64,000 nucleotides of DNA from contig CAVPFL010000007.1 of the NCBI GenBank assembly GCA_963703745.1, forward strand, positions 744,001 to 808,000, given 5' to 3'. Below the pieces are notes generated by a model. The model did not search any database. It saw only the letters and a list, made by a program, of their open reading frames with translations, and was not told the DNA's origin. Position numbers and translations under genes: made by a program. Below are positions 37,094-44,458 of the stretch, in pieces. Each line of letters opens with the position of its first letter. Position 1 is the first letter of the stretch. The DNA comes from AP-15 sp963703745 (GTDB taxonomy: Bacteria; Pseudomonadota; Alphaproteobacteria; ATCC43930; CGMCC-115725).

Positions 37094-38329
37094 CTAATGC
37101 ACCGGGATGCGGACCGGCATCGAGCGCATGCCGTGGATGAAGTTCGAATAGGTACGGCGGGGCGGCGCCAACACCTCAATGACAGGGTGGCGCGGCAGCA
37201 ATTCCTCCCACAGGATGCGCAGCTGCAATTCGGCGAGCCGGTTGCCGACGCAGCGATGGATGCCGAAGCCGAACGACAGATGCTGACGCGGCCGCGGCCG
37301 GTCGATGATGAAATTGTCGGGGTCCTCGATCGCGTCGGGATCGCGGTTGCCCGAGACATACCACATGACCACCTTGTCGCCGGGACGTATGTGCTGGCCG
37401 CCGAGCTCGGCCTCCTGCGTCGCCGTGCGCCGCATATGGATGACCGGGGTCACGTAGCGGATGATTTCCGGCACTAGCTTCTCGATCAGCATCGGATTGT
37501 CGCGCAATTTTTGATATTCGTGCGGATGCTGGCTCAGCGCGTAGAGCCCGCCGGTCATCGAGTTGCGTGTCGTGTCGTTGCCACCGACGATCAGCAAAGT
37601 TAGATTGCCCATGAATTCGCGCAGCGGCATGTTCTGGGTCGCGCGGCCATGCGCCAGCATCGACATCAGATCGAATTTCGGCGGCTGCTTGGCGCGCTCG
37701 TTGTAGAGTTCGGCCATCCGCTCGGCCATTTTCTTCAATTCGTCGAACTTCTCCTGTTCCGAATGCACCGGCGATTCCGGCGCATGGACATTGCAGATCG
37801 TGACGTCGGACCAATAGGTCAGCTGGCGCCGGTCCTCCCAGGGATAGTCGAATAGGGTCGCCAACATCATCGTCGTCAGCTCGACCGATACCCGCTCGAC
37901 CCAGTCGAAGGTCTCGTTGCGCGGCAGACCTTCGAGCACCCGGATCGTCCGCTCGCGGATCGTTCCTTCCATCTCGGCAAGGTTCGGTGGCGCCACGATT
38001 GGGCTGACCACCTTGCGCTGCTCGTCGTGCTTGGGCGGGTCCATCCGGATGAAGCTCTCGCGCTCCAGCCCCTTCGGCGGATCCTCGACCGCGATGCCGC
38101 CGATTTCGGACGAGTAGGCGCCGTGGTTGACCTCGACCTGCATGATGTCCTTGTACTTGCAAACCGACCAATAAGGACCGTAGCGGCTCTCCCGGCACCA
38201 ATGCACCGGAGCCTCACGACGCAGGCGTTCGAAATAAGGGTAGTAGGCGTCGTCTTGATAGAGCTGCGGGTCACTGACGTCGATCGCCTCGAGCGGGATC
38301 GAATAGGCGTCGTGGAGTTGGGTGGTCAT
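37094..38329 (-). CDS. Cytochrome P450, CYP153-like
   Basis: A 411-residue soluble bacterial P450. The haem-binding loop is FGFGIHRCVG with Cys360. The I-helix motif is VGGNDTTRNSM, and the ExxR pair is in PEIIRYV. These blocks, and the N-terminus, look most like the CYP153 family, which hydroxylates the terminal carbon of alkanes, alcohols, terpenes or fatty acids; that assignment rests on memory of the family and needs a tree. Electrons would come from the [2Fe-2S] ferredoxin encoded 19 bases upstream. A ferredoxin reductase gene is not in this cluster. The SDR upstream could oxidise the product. Confidence 0.88.
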   Translation of the reverse strand: MTTQLHDAYSIPLEAIDVSDPQLYQDDAYYPYFERLRREAPVHWCRESRYGPYWSVCKYKDIMQVEVNHGAYSSEIGGIAVEDPPKGLERESFIRMDPPKHDEQRKVVSPIVAPPNLAEMEGTIRERTIRVLEGLPRNETFDWVERVSVELTTMMLATLFDYPWEDRRQLTYWSDVTICNVHAPESPVHSEQEKFDELKKMAERMAELYNERAKQPPKFDLMSMLAHGRATQNMPLREFMGNLTLLIVGGNDTTRNSMTGGLYALSQHPHEYQKLRDNPMLIEKLVPEIIRYVTPVIHMRRTATQEAELGGQHIRPGDKVVMWYVSGNRDPDAIEDPDNFIIDRPRPRQHLSFGFGIHRCVGNRLAELQLRILWEELLPRHPVIEVLAPPRRTYSNFIHGMRSMPVRIPVH

Positions 38330-38348
38330 TGCGGCTACTCCTGTTCTT

Positions 38349-38675
38349 TCAGTGCTGGCCCTGCGGCATGCGGACGATCAATCCGTCGAACTCCTCGCGC
38401 ATCGCCATCTGGCACGACAGGCGCGAATTGAATTCGGCCTCGGCGGCAAAGCTCAACATGCTCGCCTCCTGGGACCCCGGCACCGGGGTCCCCGTCTTGT
38501 CGAGCCAGGCCGGATCGACATAGACGTGGCAGGTGGCGCAGGCGCACTCGCCGCCGCAATCGGCGTCGATGCCGGGCACGTTGTTGTTGACCGCACCGCG
38601 CATCACCGAGAGGCCGACCGGCACCTGCACCGAATGCTCGGTGCCGTCGTATTCGATGTAAGTTACCTTGGGCAT
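38349..38675 (-). CDS. [2Fe-2S] ferredoxin (adrenodoxin/putidaredoxin type)
   Basis: A 108-residue electron carrier with the cluster pattern C-x5-C-x2-C in CGGECACATCHVYV and the fourth ligand in RLSCQM. The start MPKVTYIEYDGTEHSV at 38673-38675 is the usual N-terminus for P450-associated ferredoxins; an open frame upstream is not coding. It is 10 bases downstream of the SDR gene and 19 bases upstream of the P450 gene, so all three are very likely one operon. It should pass electrons to the P450. Confidence 0.93.
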   Translation of the reverse strand: MPKVTYIEYDGTEHSVQVPVGLSVMRGAVNNNVPGIDADCGGECACATCHVYVDPAWLDKTGTPVPGSQEASMLSFAAEAEFNSRLSCQMAMREEFDGLIVRMPQGQH

Positions 38676-38685
38676 CGCGGCTCCT

Positions 38686-39600
38686 CTAAAGCGGGTCCCA
38701 AGAGAACGCGTCGCCCGAGCGGTCGAGCGGCATGAACGAGGGCTTGAGCGCCGGCAACGCGTGTTCGGCGATCGCCTCAGGGGTCCAGCCGGTGGCACTG
38801 TGCAAGCTGCGGATCGGCCGCGGCGAGCTGAACAGATAGATCTCGTTCATCCGCGTTCCGAAGACTTGCCCCGTCACATCCCGCGCCGCGTCAGAAGCGA
38901 GGAACACCGCCATCGGCGCGTTCTTGTCGGGGGTCATCTGCTGAATTTTGGCGACCCGCGCCCGCTCCTCCTCGGTGCGGGCCGGGATCGACTGTGTCAT
39001 GCGGCTCCACGCCCAAGGCGAGAGGCAGTTCGAGCGCACGTTGAACCGCCTCATGTCGATCGCGATCGCTTTCGAGAGCGCGGTGATGCCGAGCTTTGCC
39101 GAGGCGTAGTTGGCCTGGCCCATATTGCCGATCAGCCCCGAGGTGCTGGTGATGTGGACAAAGGCGCCGCTCTCCTGCTTGCGGTACTGGTCGGCGGCCG
39201 CACGGCTGACGAAGAAGCTGCCGTTCAGATGGACCGAGATCACCGTCAGCCAGTCCTCGGGGGTCATCCGGTGGAAGATCTGGTCGCGCAGCACCCCTGC
39301 ATTGTTGACGACGACGTCGAGCCCGTCGAAATGGTCGAGTGCGGCCTGCACGATCTTCTGCGCCGAGCCCCATTCGGCGACCGAGTCGGTGCTGATCTCG
39401 GCGGCTCCGCCGGCTCCCTCGATCAGCTGCTTGGTTTCTTCAGCCGGGGTCGCCGAGCGGCCTTCGCCGGCGAGCGAGGCGCCGATGTCGTTGATGAGGA
39501 CCTTGGCTCCGGCCCGGGCCATCGCGATCGCGATCTCCCGTCCGATGCCGCCGCCGGCCCCGGTAACGGCCGCGACCTTGCCGTCCAACATCCCCGCCAT
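38686..39600 (-). CDS. Short-chain dehydrogenase/reductase (3-hydroxyacyl-CoA dehydrogenase-like)
   Basis: A 304-residue SDR. The NAD(P)-binding motif is VTGAGGGIGRE (about 12-22), the NNAG motif is VVVNNAGVLRD, and the catalytic residues are Ser in HITSTSG and YASAK. The C-terminal extension of about 50 residues is like that of SDRs related to the dehydrogenase part of peroxisomal multifunctional enzyme 2. The ATG at 39598-39600 has GGGAG upstream. It is the first gene of the SDR-ferredoxin-P450 operon and may oxidise hydroxylated products or take part in beta-oxidation; the substrate is unknown. Confidence 0.88.
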   Translation of the reverse strand: MAGMLDGKVAAVTGAGGGIGREIAIAMARAGAKVLINDIGASLAGEGRSATPAEETKQLIEGAGGAAEISTDSVAEWGSAQKIVQAALDHFDGLDVVVNNAGVLRDQIFHRMTPEDWLTVISVHLNGSFFVSRAAADQYRKQESGAFVHITSTSGLIGNMGQANYASAKLGITALSKAIAIDMRRFNVRSNCLSPWAWSRMTQSIPARTEEERARVAKIQQMTPDKNAPMAVFLASDAARDVTGQVFGTRMNEIYLFSSPRPIRSLHSATGWTPEAIAEHALPALKPSFMPLDRSGDAFSWDPL

Positions 39601-39717
39601 GTACCGCTCCCAATATTGCAGTCCGATCAAACGACGAAGGCCGAGCCCCGGTCAACCCGCTTGACTTGGTGGGTATGTCGAGGGTGCCTTTTGCCGGAGA
39701 GCTACGAGGAGACCGGC

Positions 39718-40108
39718 ATGATCGTGATCCGGGCGCTCGACGGTATCGCCAATCAATGTCGACGAGAACGTGGTGACCTTGGTGTCCGGACCCTATCCGC
39801 ATGACGTCGGGCCGCACGCTTACGTCCACGGTGTCGACCGCGGCGTGCTGGTGACGGCGGAGGGGGCGGCGGCGCTGACCGCGCGTTTGGGGGTCAACCC
39901 GCCCCTGGCAAAGCTGACCCGCCCGAACCGGACGCCGGTCTCGATCAGGGGATCTGCCGTCACCACGCTCCGCGCGCCGTTGCCGACCGAACGGCAAGGT
40001 CCGGGAGACGTGAACGCGATAGTGATCCTCGGCGACCTCCACCAGGCGGTACGTGAGGATCTCACGACCGCAGAGCGAGTGCTGAACGCTCACGGCGCCC
40101 AAGTGTGA
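39718..40108 (+). pseudogene. Hypothetical protein gene with a one-base frameshift
   Basis: A GAGGAG ribosome binding site (39706-39711) precedes the ATG at 39718, which opens MIVIRALDGIA. After about 11 codons the frame must shift by one base (near 39748-39755) to continue INVDENVVTLVSGPYPHDVG, then VHGVDRGVLVT..., ending NAHGAQV at 40108. The joined product is about 129 residues. The downstream part alone is a continuous open frame from GTG 39770. I do not recognise the family. It lies between the divergent P450 operon and the CMD-like gene. It may be a fresh pseudogene or a sequencing error. Confidence 0.6.
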
Positions 40109-40182
40109 ATGCTACTGGCGTACCGGCGGCGACCCGAGGCAAACTGCGCGGCTATCTCAACTTAAAACGAGGAAATCGCCCG

Positions 40183-40740
40183 ATGCCCGACACGCCGACC
40201 TTTGGCCGCTACGCCGAGATCCCCTACGACCGGATGACGCCGGAGCAACAAGAAGGGTACCGCTCTCTGATCGAGACCCGCGGGCGCCTGCCCGGGCCGA
40301 CCAAGATTTGGGTGCACAATCCCAAGCTCGCCAAAGCGGCGGGCCCGCTTGGGGCTTATTTTCGCACCGGTTACACGCTCAGCGAGCGTGAGCGCGAGAT
40401 TGCCGTGTGCATCATCAACAGCAAATGGCATTCGATCTATCCGAGCAACGCGCATGAGCGCGCCGCCAAGGCGGCCGGACTGTCGGCCGACAAGGTCGAG
40501 GCGTTGCTGTCGGGTCTGCACACCTCGTTCGACGACAAGCGCGAGCAGGTCATCTACGAAATGGCGACGTGTCTTGCCAATTCGCGCTGGGTGGCAAAAG
40601 GGCTCTACGACCGCGCGGTCGAGGCGCTGGGTCATGTCGGCATCACCGATGTCATTTGCCTGATGGGCTACTACACGATGGTCTCGATGACATTGGCGTT
40701 TTACGACGTCCCGGCCGGCGCCGAGGGCATGGCGCGCTGA
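40183..40740 (+). CDS. Carboxymuconolactone decarboxylase family protein
   Basis: A 185-residue all-helical protein of the CMD/AhpD superfamily. It starts MPDTPTFGRYAE with GAGGAA upstream. The core motif SEREREIAVCIINSKWHS (about 67-84), then NAHERAAKAAGLS, is that of the CMD fold. The AhpD redox CxxC pair is absent, so a peroxidase-type role is unlikely. Members of this subgroup often sit beside aromatic or aliphatic degradation genes, as here next to a P450 operon. The exact reaction is unknown. A longer in-frame start at 40105 lacks a ribosome binding site. Confidence 0.87.
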   Translation: MPDTPTFGRYAEIPYDRMTPEQQEGYRSLIETRGRLPGPTKIWVHNPKLAKAAGPLGAYFRTGYTLSEREREIAVCIINSKWHSIYPSNAHERAAKAAGLSADKVEALLSGLHTSFDDKREQVIYEMATCLANSRWVAKGLYDRAVEALGHVGITDVICLMGYYTMVSMTLAFYDVPAGAEGMAR

Positions 40741-40968
40741 GCTCCAGCCGGTTCCCGGCACCTCCCTGAGAGCAGGGAGAAAACTCGAATTCGGCACCGG
40801 AAAATGCCTGCTCGATCCACCAAAACGCTATGGAGTTCAAATAGTTAGATCCTGGAAGGAGGAGTCGGCGAGCAGGGAGGCGTTTGGCGGGTCTGAGGGA
40901 GGCAGCAGGGAGAGTTTGCCTTGGCATTGCGCACCGCATGCCGGTTGTCGGAAAGGCACGTTCGGGTA

Positions 40969-40999
40969 TTGACAAAATAGCATAATGATGATATATAAT
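40969..40999 (+). promoter_or_regulatory. Consensus sigma-70 type promoter for the DUF5681 gene
   Basis: TTGACA (40969-40974), a 17-bp spacer and TATATA (40992-40997), with an overlapping TATAAT at 40994-40999. It sits in a markedly AT-rich island unlike its surroundings, about 55 bp upstream of the start at 41053. The rest of 40741-40968 holds nothing recognisable. Confidence 0.7.
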
Positions 41000-41052
41000 C
41001 AATATATGGGAGCTAATTGGTTGTGAGAATCGTCAGGAGGCGAGGGCGGGAG

Positions 41053-41478
41053 ATGGCGGAGGGCGAGAGCGATTACAAGGTGGGTCCCGGCAAGCCGCCG
41101 CTGCACACCCGTTTCAAGAAGGGCCAGTCCGGTAACCCCCGCGGCCGCGGCCCGAAGAACCTGGCGACCCTGCTGGCCGACGCGCTCAACGAAAAGGTCT
41201 ACGTGACGATCGACGGAAAGCGACGCAGGATCACCAAGCGTGAGGCGATCGTCACCCAGATGGTCAACAAATCCACAAGCGCCGATTTGCGCGCGACCAA
41301 GATGCTGATCGACATGCTGAAGGGCGTGGAGCAGAAGGCCGGCGTCGCGTCACCGCCACCTGCGCCGCACCCGTTTACCGAGGCGGACGAGCAGGTGGTG
41401 GAGCAACTAATAGAGCGGATCCGACATCAGGTATTGCAGGAAATTGCAGAGGGGAAGACGGCGGACCCGCACGTATAG
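41053..41478 (+). CDS. DUF5681 domain-containing protein
   Basis: A 141-residue basic protein. The N-terminal signature YKVGPGKPPLHTRFKKGQSG, followed by NPRGRGPKN (about residues 9-37), is diagnostic of DUF5681. A helical C-terminal half follows. The function is unknown. The family is widespread and multi-copy in alphaproteobacteria, often near mobile elements or phage-like genes, and the basic Gly/Pro/Arg segment could bind nucleic acid (inference). The chosen ATG at 41053 has GGGAG and GGAGG upstream and is preceded by a near-perfect promoter in an AT-rich island. Confidence 0.85.
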   Translation: MAEGESDYKVGPGKPPLHTRFKKGQSGNPRGRGPKNLATLLADALNEKVYVTIDGKRRRITKREAIVTQMVNKSTSADLRATKMLIDMLKGVEQKAGVASPPPAPHPFTEADEQVVEQLIERIRHQVLQEIAEGKTADPHV

Positions 41479-41517
41479 ACCTCGGCGCGCCCACGCCGAC
41501 GACACCCACGACTTGGC

Positions 41518-41682
41518 TCAGCGCTTGTCGTACTCGTCGTGGCGGCGCCACCAGACGCCCGTCTCGTTGCGCCCCTTGGGGGCGCGGTCGAGCCACTGGT
41601 ACATGCCCCAGAGGCCGTCCAGTCCGCGCGCATAGATCGAATAGGTGTGGTAGAGGACATTGGTCGCGAGACGGACTTAGGC
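41518..41682 (-). pseudogene. C-terminal relic of a DUF899 (thioredoxin-like) gene
   Basis: Minus-strand translation gives NVLYHTYSIYARGLDGLWG, then MYQWLDRAPKGRNE, ending HDEYDKR at a stop (41518-41520). This is the C-terminus of DUF899 proteins. The N-terminal two thirds are missing, since coherent sequence ends near 41682. It lies divergently next to the relic of an HTH-TPR gene. Confidence 0.7.
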
Positions 41683-41725
41683 CGGAAATCGCAACGATGA
41701 GAGTTACAAGTGTGGCGGGATTCCG

Positions 41726-41935
41726 ATGGACTCGCTGATCACTGCCGCGGCATGCGCACTCGCGCTGGTGATCCCCTCGGCGCACTGAACCGGGTCGCCT
41801 CGCGCGACGACGCACTTGCGCTCGCGCTTCGCGGCATCACACAGCCGGCGAGCTTGTTCGAGCGAATGCTCTCGTCAAAGTGCGGCGTGCGTTTTCGGTC
41901 CTAAAGCGGCGGTGGCCCGGCTCAACCTAATGGTG
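41726..41935 (+). pseudogene. Decayed duplicate of the HTH-TPR regulator gene
   Basis: Starts MDSLITAAACALALVIPSAH and stops after a one-base deletion. DNA from about 41702 to 41935 matches the 5' end of the gene at 44459, including about 20 bases upstream of the start (ACAAGTGTGGCGGGATT is shared exactly). Several indels and substitutions make it non-functional, and it is truncated after about 70 codons. Confidence 0.8.
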
Positions 41936-42467
41936 GAAATCTGCGTCATGGCGGGGATCGACCGACCCTAAGCAGTCGCTCGTTGCACGCGACCCCCTCG
42001 GTAAGAAAATGCTCCATTCCGGTCATCGCTCGAGGCCGGTCCAGGAATTTCGGCGCGTCATGTCGACCAGCGACGCGGTAAGCCGAAACGGCGTACAGCC
42101 GCAGCAATCACTTCGGCGCCGACACCGAGTCAGCGATCCCCTGCGACTTCCGCCTCCTTGATTTTTCCCCGAGCAGCGTCTTCGCCAGATTCCGCGTACT
42201 ATCATTCCCTGGATTCCTAGTGATTCTAAGGCCAAGATCGCGCTCTTGGGGGGTTGTCCCTGGCAGCGGCAGATCGCGCTACACCTGCCTGGGCAGGCCC
42301 GTTCGAACCGATAAGGCGCCAGGACACTGAAACACCAGTTCACCGGGTGCGCCAACTGAGAGCCGTCGTTGATCTCATCGGCGCAACCTAGCCCGCAATC
42401 CACCCATTGCCGACGGAAGTAGGCGTCAGATTTTAACCACTAGGACGTACTGTCGGCGACGAGCCGC
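41936..42467. other. Intergenic region without recognisable gene
   Basis: About 530 bp following the decayed duplicate. Open frames on both strands are short and show no domain or ribosome binding site. It looks like degraded accessory DNA. Confidence 0.4.
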
Positions 42468-43655
42468 TCACGCATCCGGCAGGGTGAAGACGGTGCAGGG
42501 CGCCGCGATCCCGCGCAGCACGTGTTCGCCCAGCGGGACCAGCGGCGTAGTGGTCTCGGCGGCGACCGCGCCCGAGATCAGCACCGACCGGCCGAGCGGC
42601 CGGCACAGCCCCTCCAGCCTGCTGACCAGGTTGACCGCCGGGCCGATGGCGGTGAAATCCAGCCGGTCGGCCGCGCCAATATTGCCCCACAGCATCTCGC
42701 CGAGATGCAGCGCCGCGCCGAAGGGCAGCGGCTGCAGCCCCTGCGCCTGCCGCACCGCATCGAGATGGGCCATGCCGGCGCGGGCGGCGACGACGGCGCG
42801 CAGCGCCGCCTCGCAGGCCTCGGCCGGCGCGCCGGTGACCGGGGAAATCGCCAGCACGCCGTCGCCGATGAACTTCAGCACCTCGCCCCCGAAGGCGTGC
42901 ACCGCCCCGGCGACGCGGTCGAACCAGGCGTCGAGGGCGGTGATCATCGCCGCAGGCTCGCTCGCCTCGGAGAGAGCGGTGAAGTCGCGCAGATCGGCAC
43001 AGAGCAGTGCCGCGCGGATGATCTCTCCCGTGCCGCGGCGCAGCGCGCCGGCCTGCACCCGGGCGGCACTGCGCCGGCCGAGATAGGCCTCGAGCAGAGC
43101 TGCCAGCGCCGCCCGCGCGGCGAGGGCAGCCAGGGGCGCTGCGACGAAGCGCGCGGCCTGGCGCAGCCGGTCGGCCTCGGCGGTGCCGAACGGCCGGGTC
43201 CCGGCCCAGCCCAGCACCGGACTGTCCGGCCCTGGACCGTCGGATGCTGGGCCGACCGTGTCCTCCTGCACCAGGCCAAGCCCGGCCAGCCAGTCGCGCC
43301 CGGCTTGGCCGAGCGGAGCGCCGGAGAAGCCCAGCGCCTCGATCACCGCCCCGGTCTCCGCCCGCCAAAGCCAGGTGCGGCGGGCGATGATCGGATGCGG
43401 CATCGCGAGCGTGAGGGCGCCGCCGGCCAGCGGCAGGCCGTCGGCCGCCAGCCGGCCGCCGAGCTCCGCCAGGAACCGGTCTGGGCCGGGCGAGGCGCCG
43501 GCCTCGTCCACCAGCCAGGCGAGGTGTGCTGGCAGATCTATGCCGCGATCATGCCGCCACGGCCCCTGGCCTGCATAGGCGTTAAGTTGAGGCGCATCGC
43601 GGTTCGTTTTTCCCTTGCCCCGCTCGCGGGGAGAGGGCCGGGGTGAGGGGCACAT
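42468..43655 (-). CDS. Class III adenylate/guanylate cyclase
   Basis: Up to 395 residues. The C-terminal cyclase homology domain (about 205-390) has the two metal-binding aspartates in LLCADLRDFTALSE and FIGDGVLAIS. The dimer and substrate elements FGAALHLGEMLWGNIG and GPAVNLVSRLEGL are also present. The N-terminal 200 residues (RTWLWRAETG..., LAGLGLVQEDTVGP) form a sensor-like region also found in other alphaproteobacterial cyclases. It makes cAMP or cGMP from the triphosphate. The start is uncertain: the only early start codon (GTG at 43655) lies within a REP-like palindrome and gives a proline/arginine-rich N-terminus, so translation may begin at a later non-ATG codon. Confidence 0.85.
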   Translation of the reverse strand: MCPSPRPSPRERGKGKTNRDAPQLNAYAGQGPWRHDRGIDLPAHLAWLVDEAGASPGPDRFLAELGGRLAADGLPLAGGALTLAMPHPIIARRTWLWRAETGAVIEALGFSGAPLGQAGRDWLAGLGLVQEDTVGPASDGPGPDSPVLGWAGTRPFGTAEADRLRQAARFVAAPLAALAARAALAALLEAYLGRRSAARVQAGALRRGTGEIIRAALLCADLRDFTALSEASEPAAMITALDAWFDRVAGAVHAFGGEVLKFIGDGVLAISPVTGAPAEACEAALRAVVAARAGMAHLDAVRQAQGLQPLPFGAALHLGEMLWGNIGAADRLDFTAIGPAVNLVSRLEGLCRPLGRSVLISGAVAAETTTPLVPLGEHVLRGIAAPCTVFTLPDA

Positions 43656-43735
43656 TTCCAGGCGTTCGGGCCGGTGCGAGGCCCCTCACGCTGCGCGGAT
43701 GTCGACCTCTCCCCGCAAAGCGGGGCGAGGTGAAC
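43612..43735. repeat. REP-like palindromic repeats
   Basis: Two related units in a row: TTGCCCCGCTCGCGGGGAGA (43616-43635) and CTCTCCCCGCAAAGCGGGGC (43710-43729). Each has a CCCCGC/GCGGGG stem and is flanked by CCTCACC/GAGGTGA-like arms. This pattern is common as a dispersed intergenic repeat in GC-rich proteobacteria. It overlaps the assumed start of the cyclase gene. Confidence 0.65.
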
Positions 43736-43894
43736 AGTCGCGGAGCAGGCGGTTAATTTAACGTTTATGCCTCTGAGACTCTGACGCCTCTACGGCCCAA
43801 TCCTCGATGAGGCCGGGTTCGACACACCTGCGAGCCGGCGTTCGCCCTGAAAGTGCAATCGGCTCAAGCGCTACGACTTCGAAAGCGGAAAGCG

Positions 43895-44350
43895 TCACTC
43901 CCCGCCGGTGCGGCCGTGCCAGGGGTCCGGGCCCGGGTCGCGTCCGGCGGCAACCTCGGCCAGCCGGCCGAGGTAATGGGCCCAGCCTTCCGCATGGCCG
44001 GCGCATTGCTCGGCGTCAAGCAAGCCGGTGTGGGTCAAGCGCAGCAGCGTTCCGTCCGGCTGCTCGATCAGGTCGATCTCGACCAGGCTCGACCCCGGCG
44101 GTACCACCTCGCTGCCTTCCCAACCGAAGCTGTAGGCCAGACGGTGCACCGGCACCACCTCGCGGAAGGAACCGCGGGCGAAGCGAGCCCCGGTGACATT
44201 GACGAGATAGAGCCCCCCAGGCTGCGGCTCGACCTGCGCCTCCGTTCCCATCCAGCGCAGAATCTTCTCCGGATCGGTCAGGAGGGCGAACACCGCGGCG
44301 GGCGGCGCCGGGATGTGCGTCTCGCGGCTGACGACGAGGGCCTCTTGCAT
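43895..44350 (-). CDS. SRPBCC (AHSA1-like) domain protein
   Basis: A 151-residue START/Bet v 1-fold protein. It starts MQEALVVSRETHIPAPPAAV with an AGGAG ribosome binding site. The AHSA1 motifs FALLTDPEKILRWMG, PGGLYLVNVTG and HTGLLDAEQCAGHAEGWAHY are clear. These proteins bind hydrophobic ligands or act as small chaperone-like domains; the specific function is unknown. It is transcribed divergently from the HTH-TPR regulator at 44459, an arrangement that suggests control by that regulator (inference). Confidence 0.9.
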   Translation of the reverse strand: MQEALVVSRETHIPAPPAAVFALLTDPEKILRWMGTEAQVEPQPGGLYLVNVTGARFARGSFREVVPVHRLAYSFGWEGSEVVPPGSSLVEIDLIEQPDGTLLRLTHTGLLDAEQCAGHAEGWAHYLGRLAEVAAGRDPGPDPWHGRTGGE

Positions 44351-44458
44351 CGGTCTCTCCTATGGTTGCTAGGACCTGCTCCGCCCGAGGCGGAGGATGG
44401 AGATAGATTTAGCGCCGGATGCCGAAATGATGGCAGTGACAAGTGTGGCGGGATTTCG

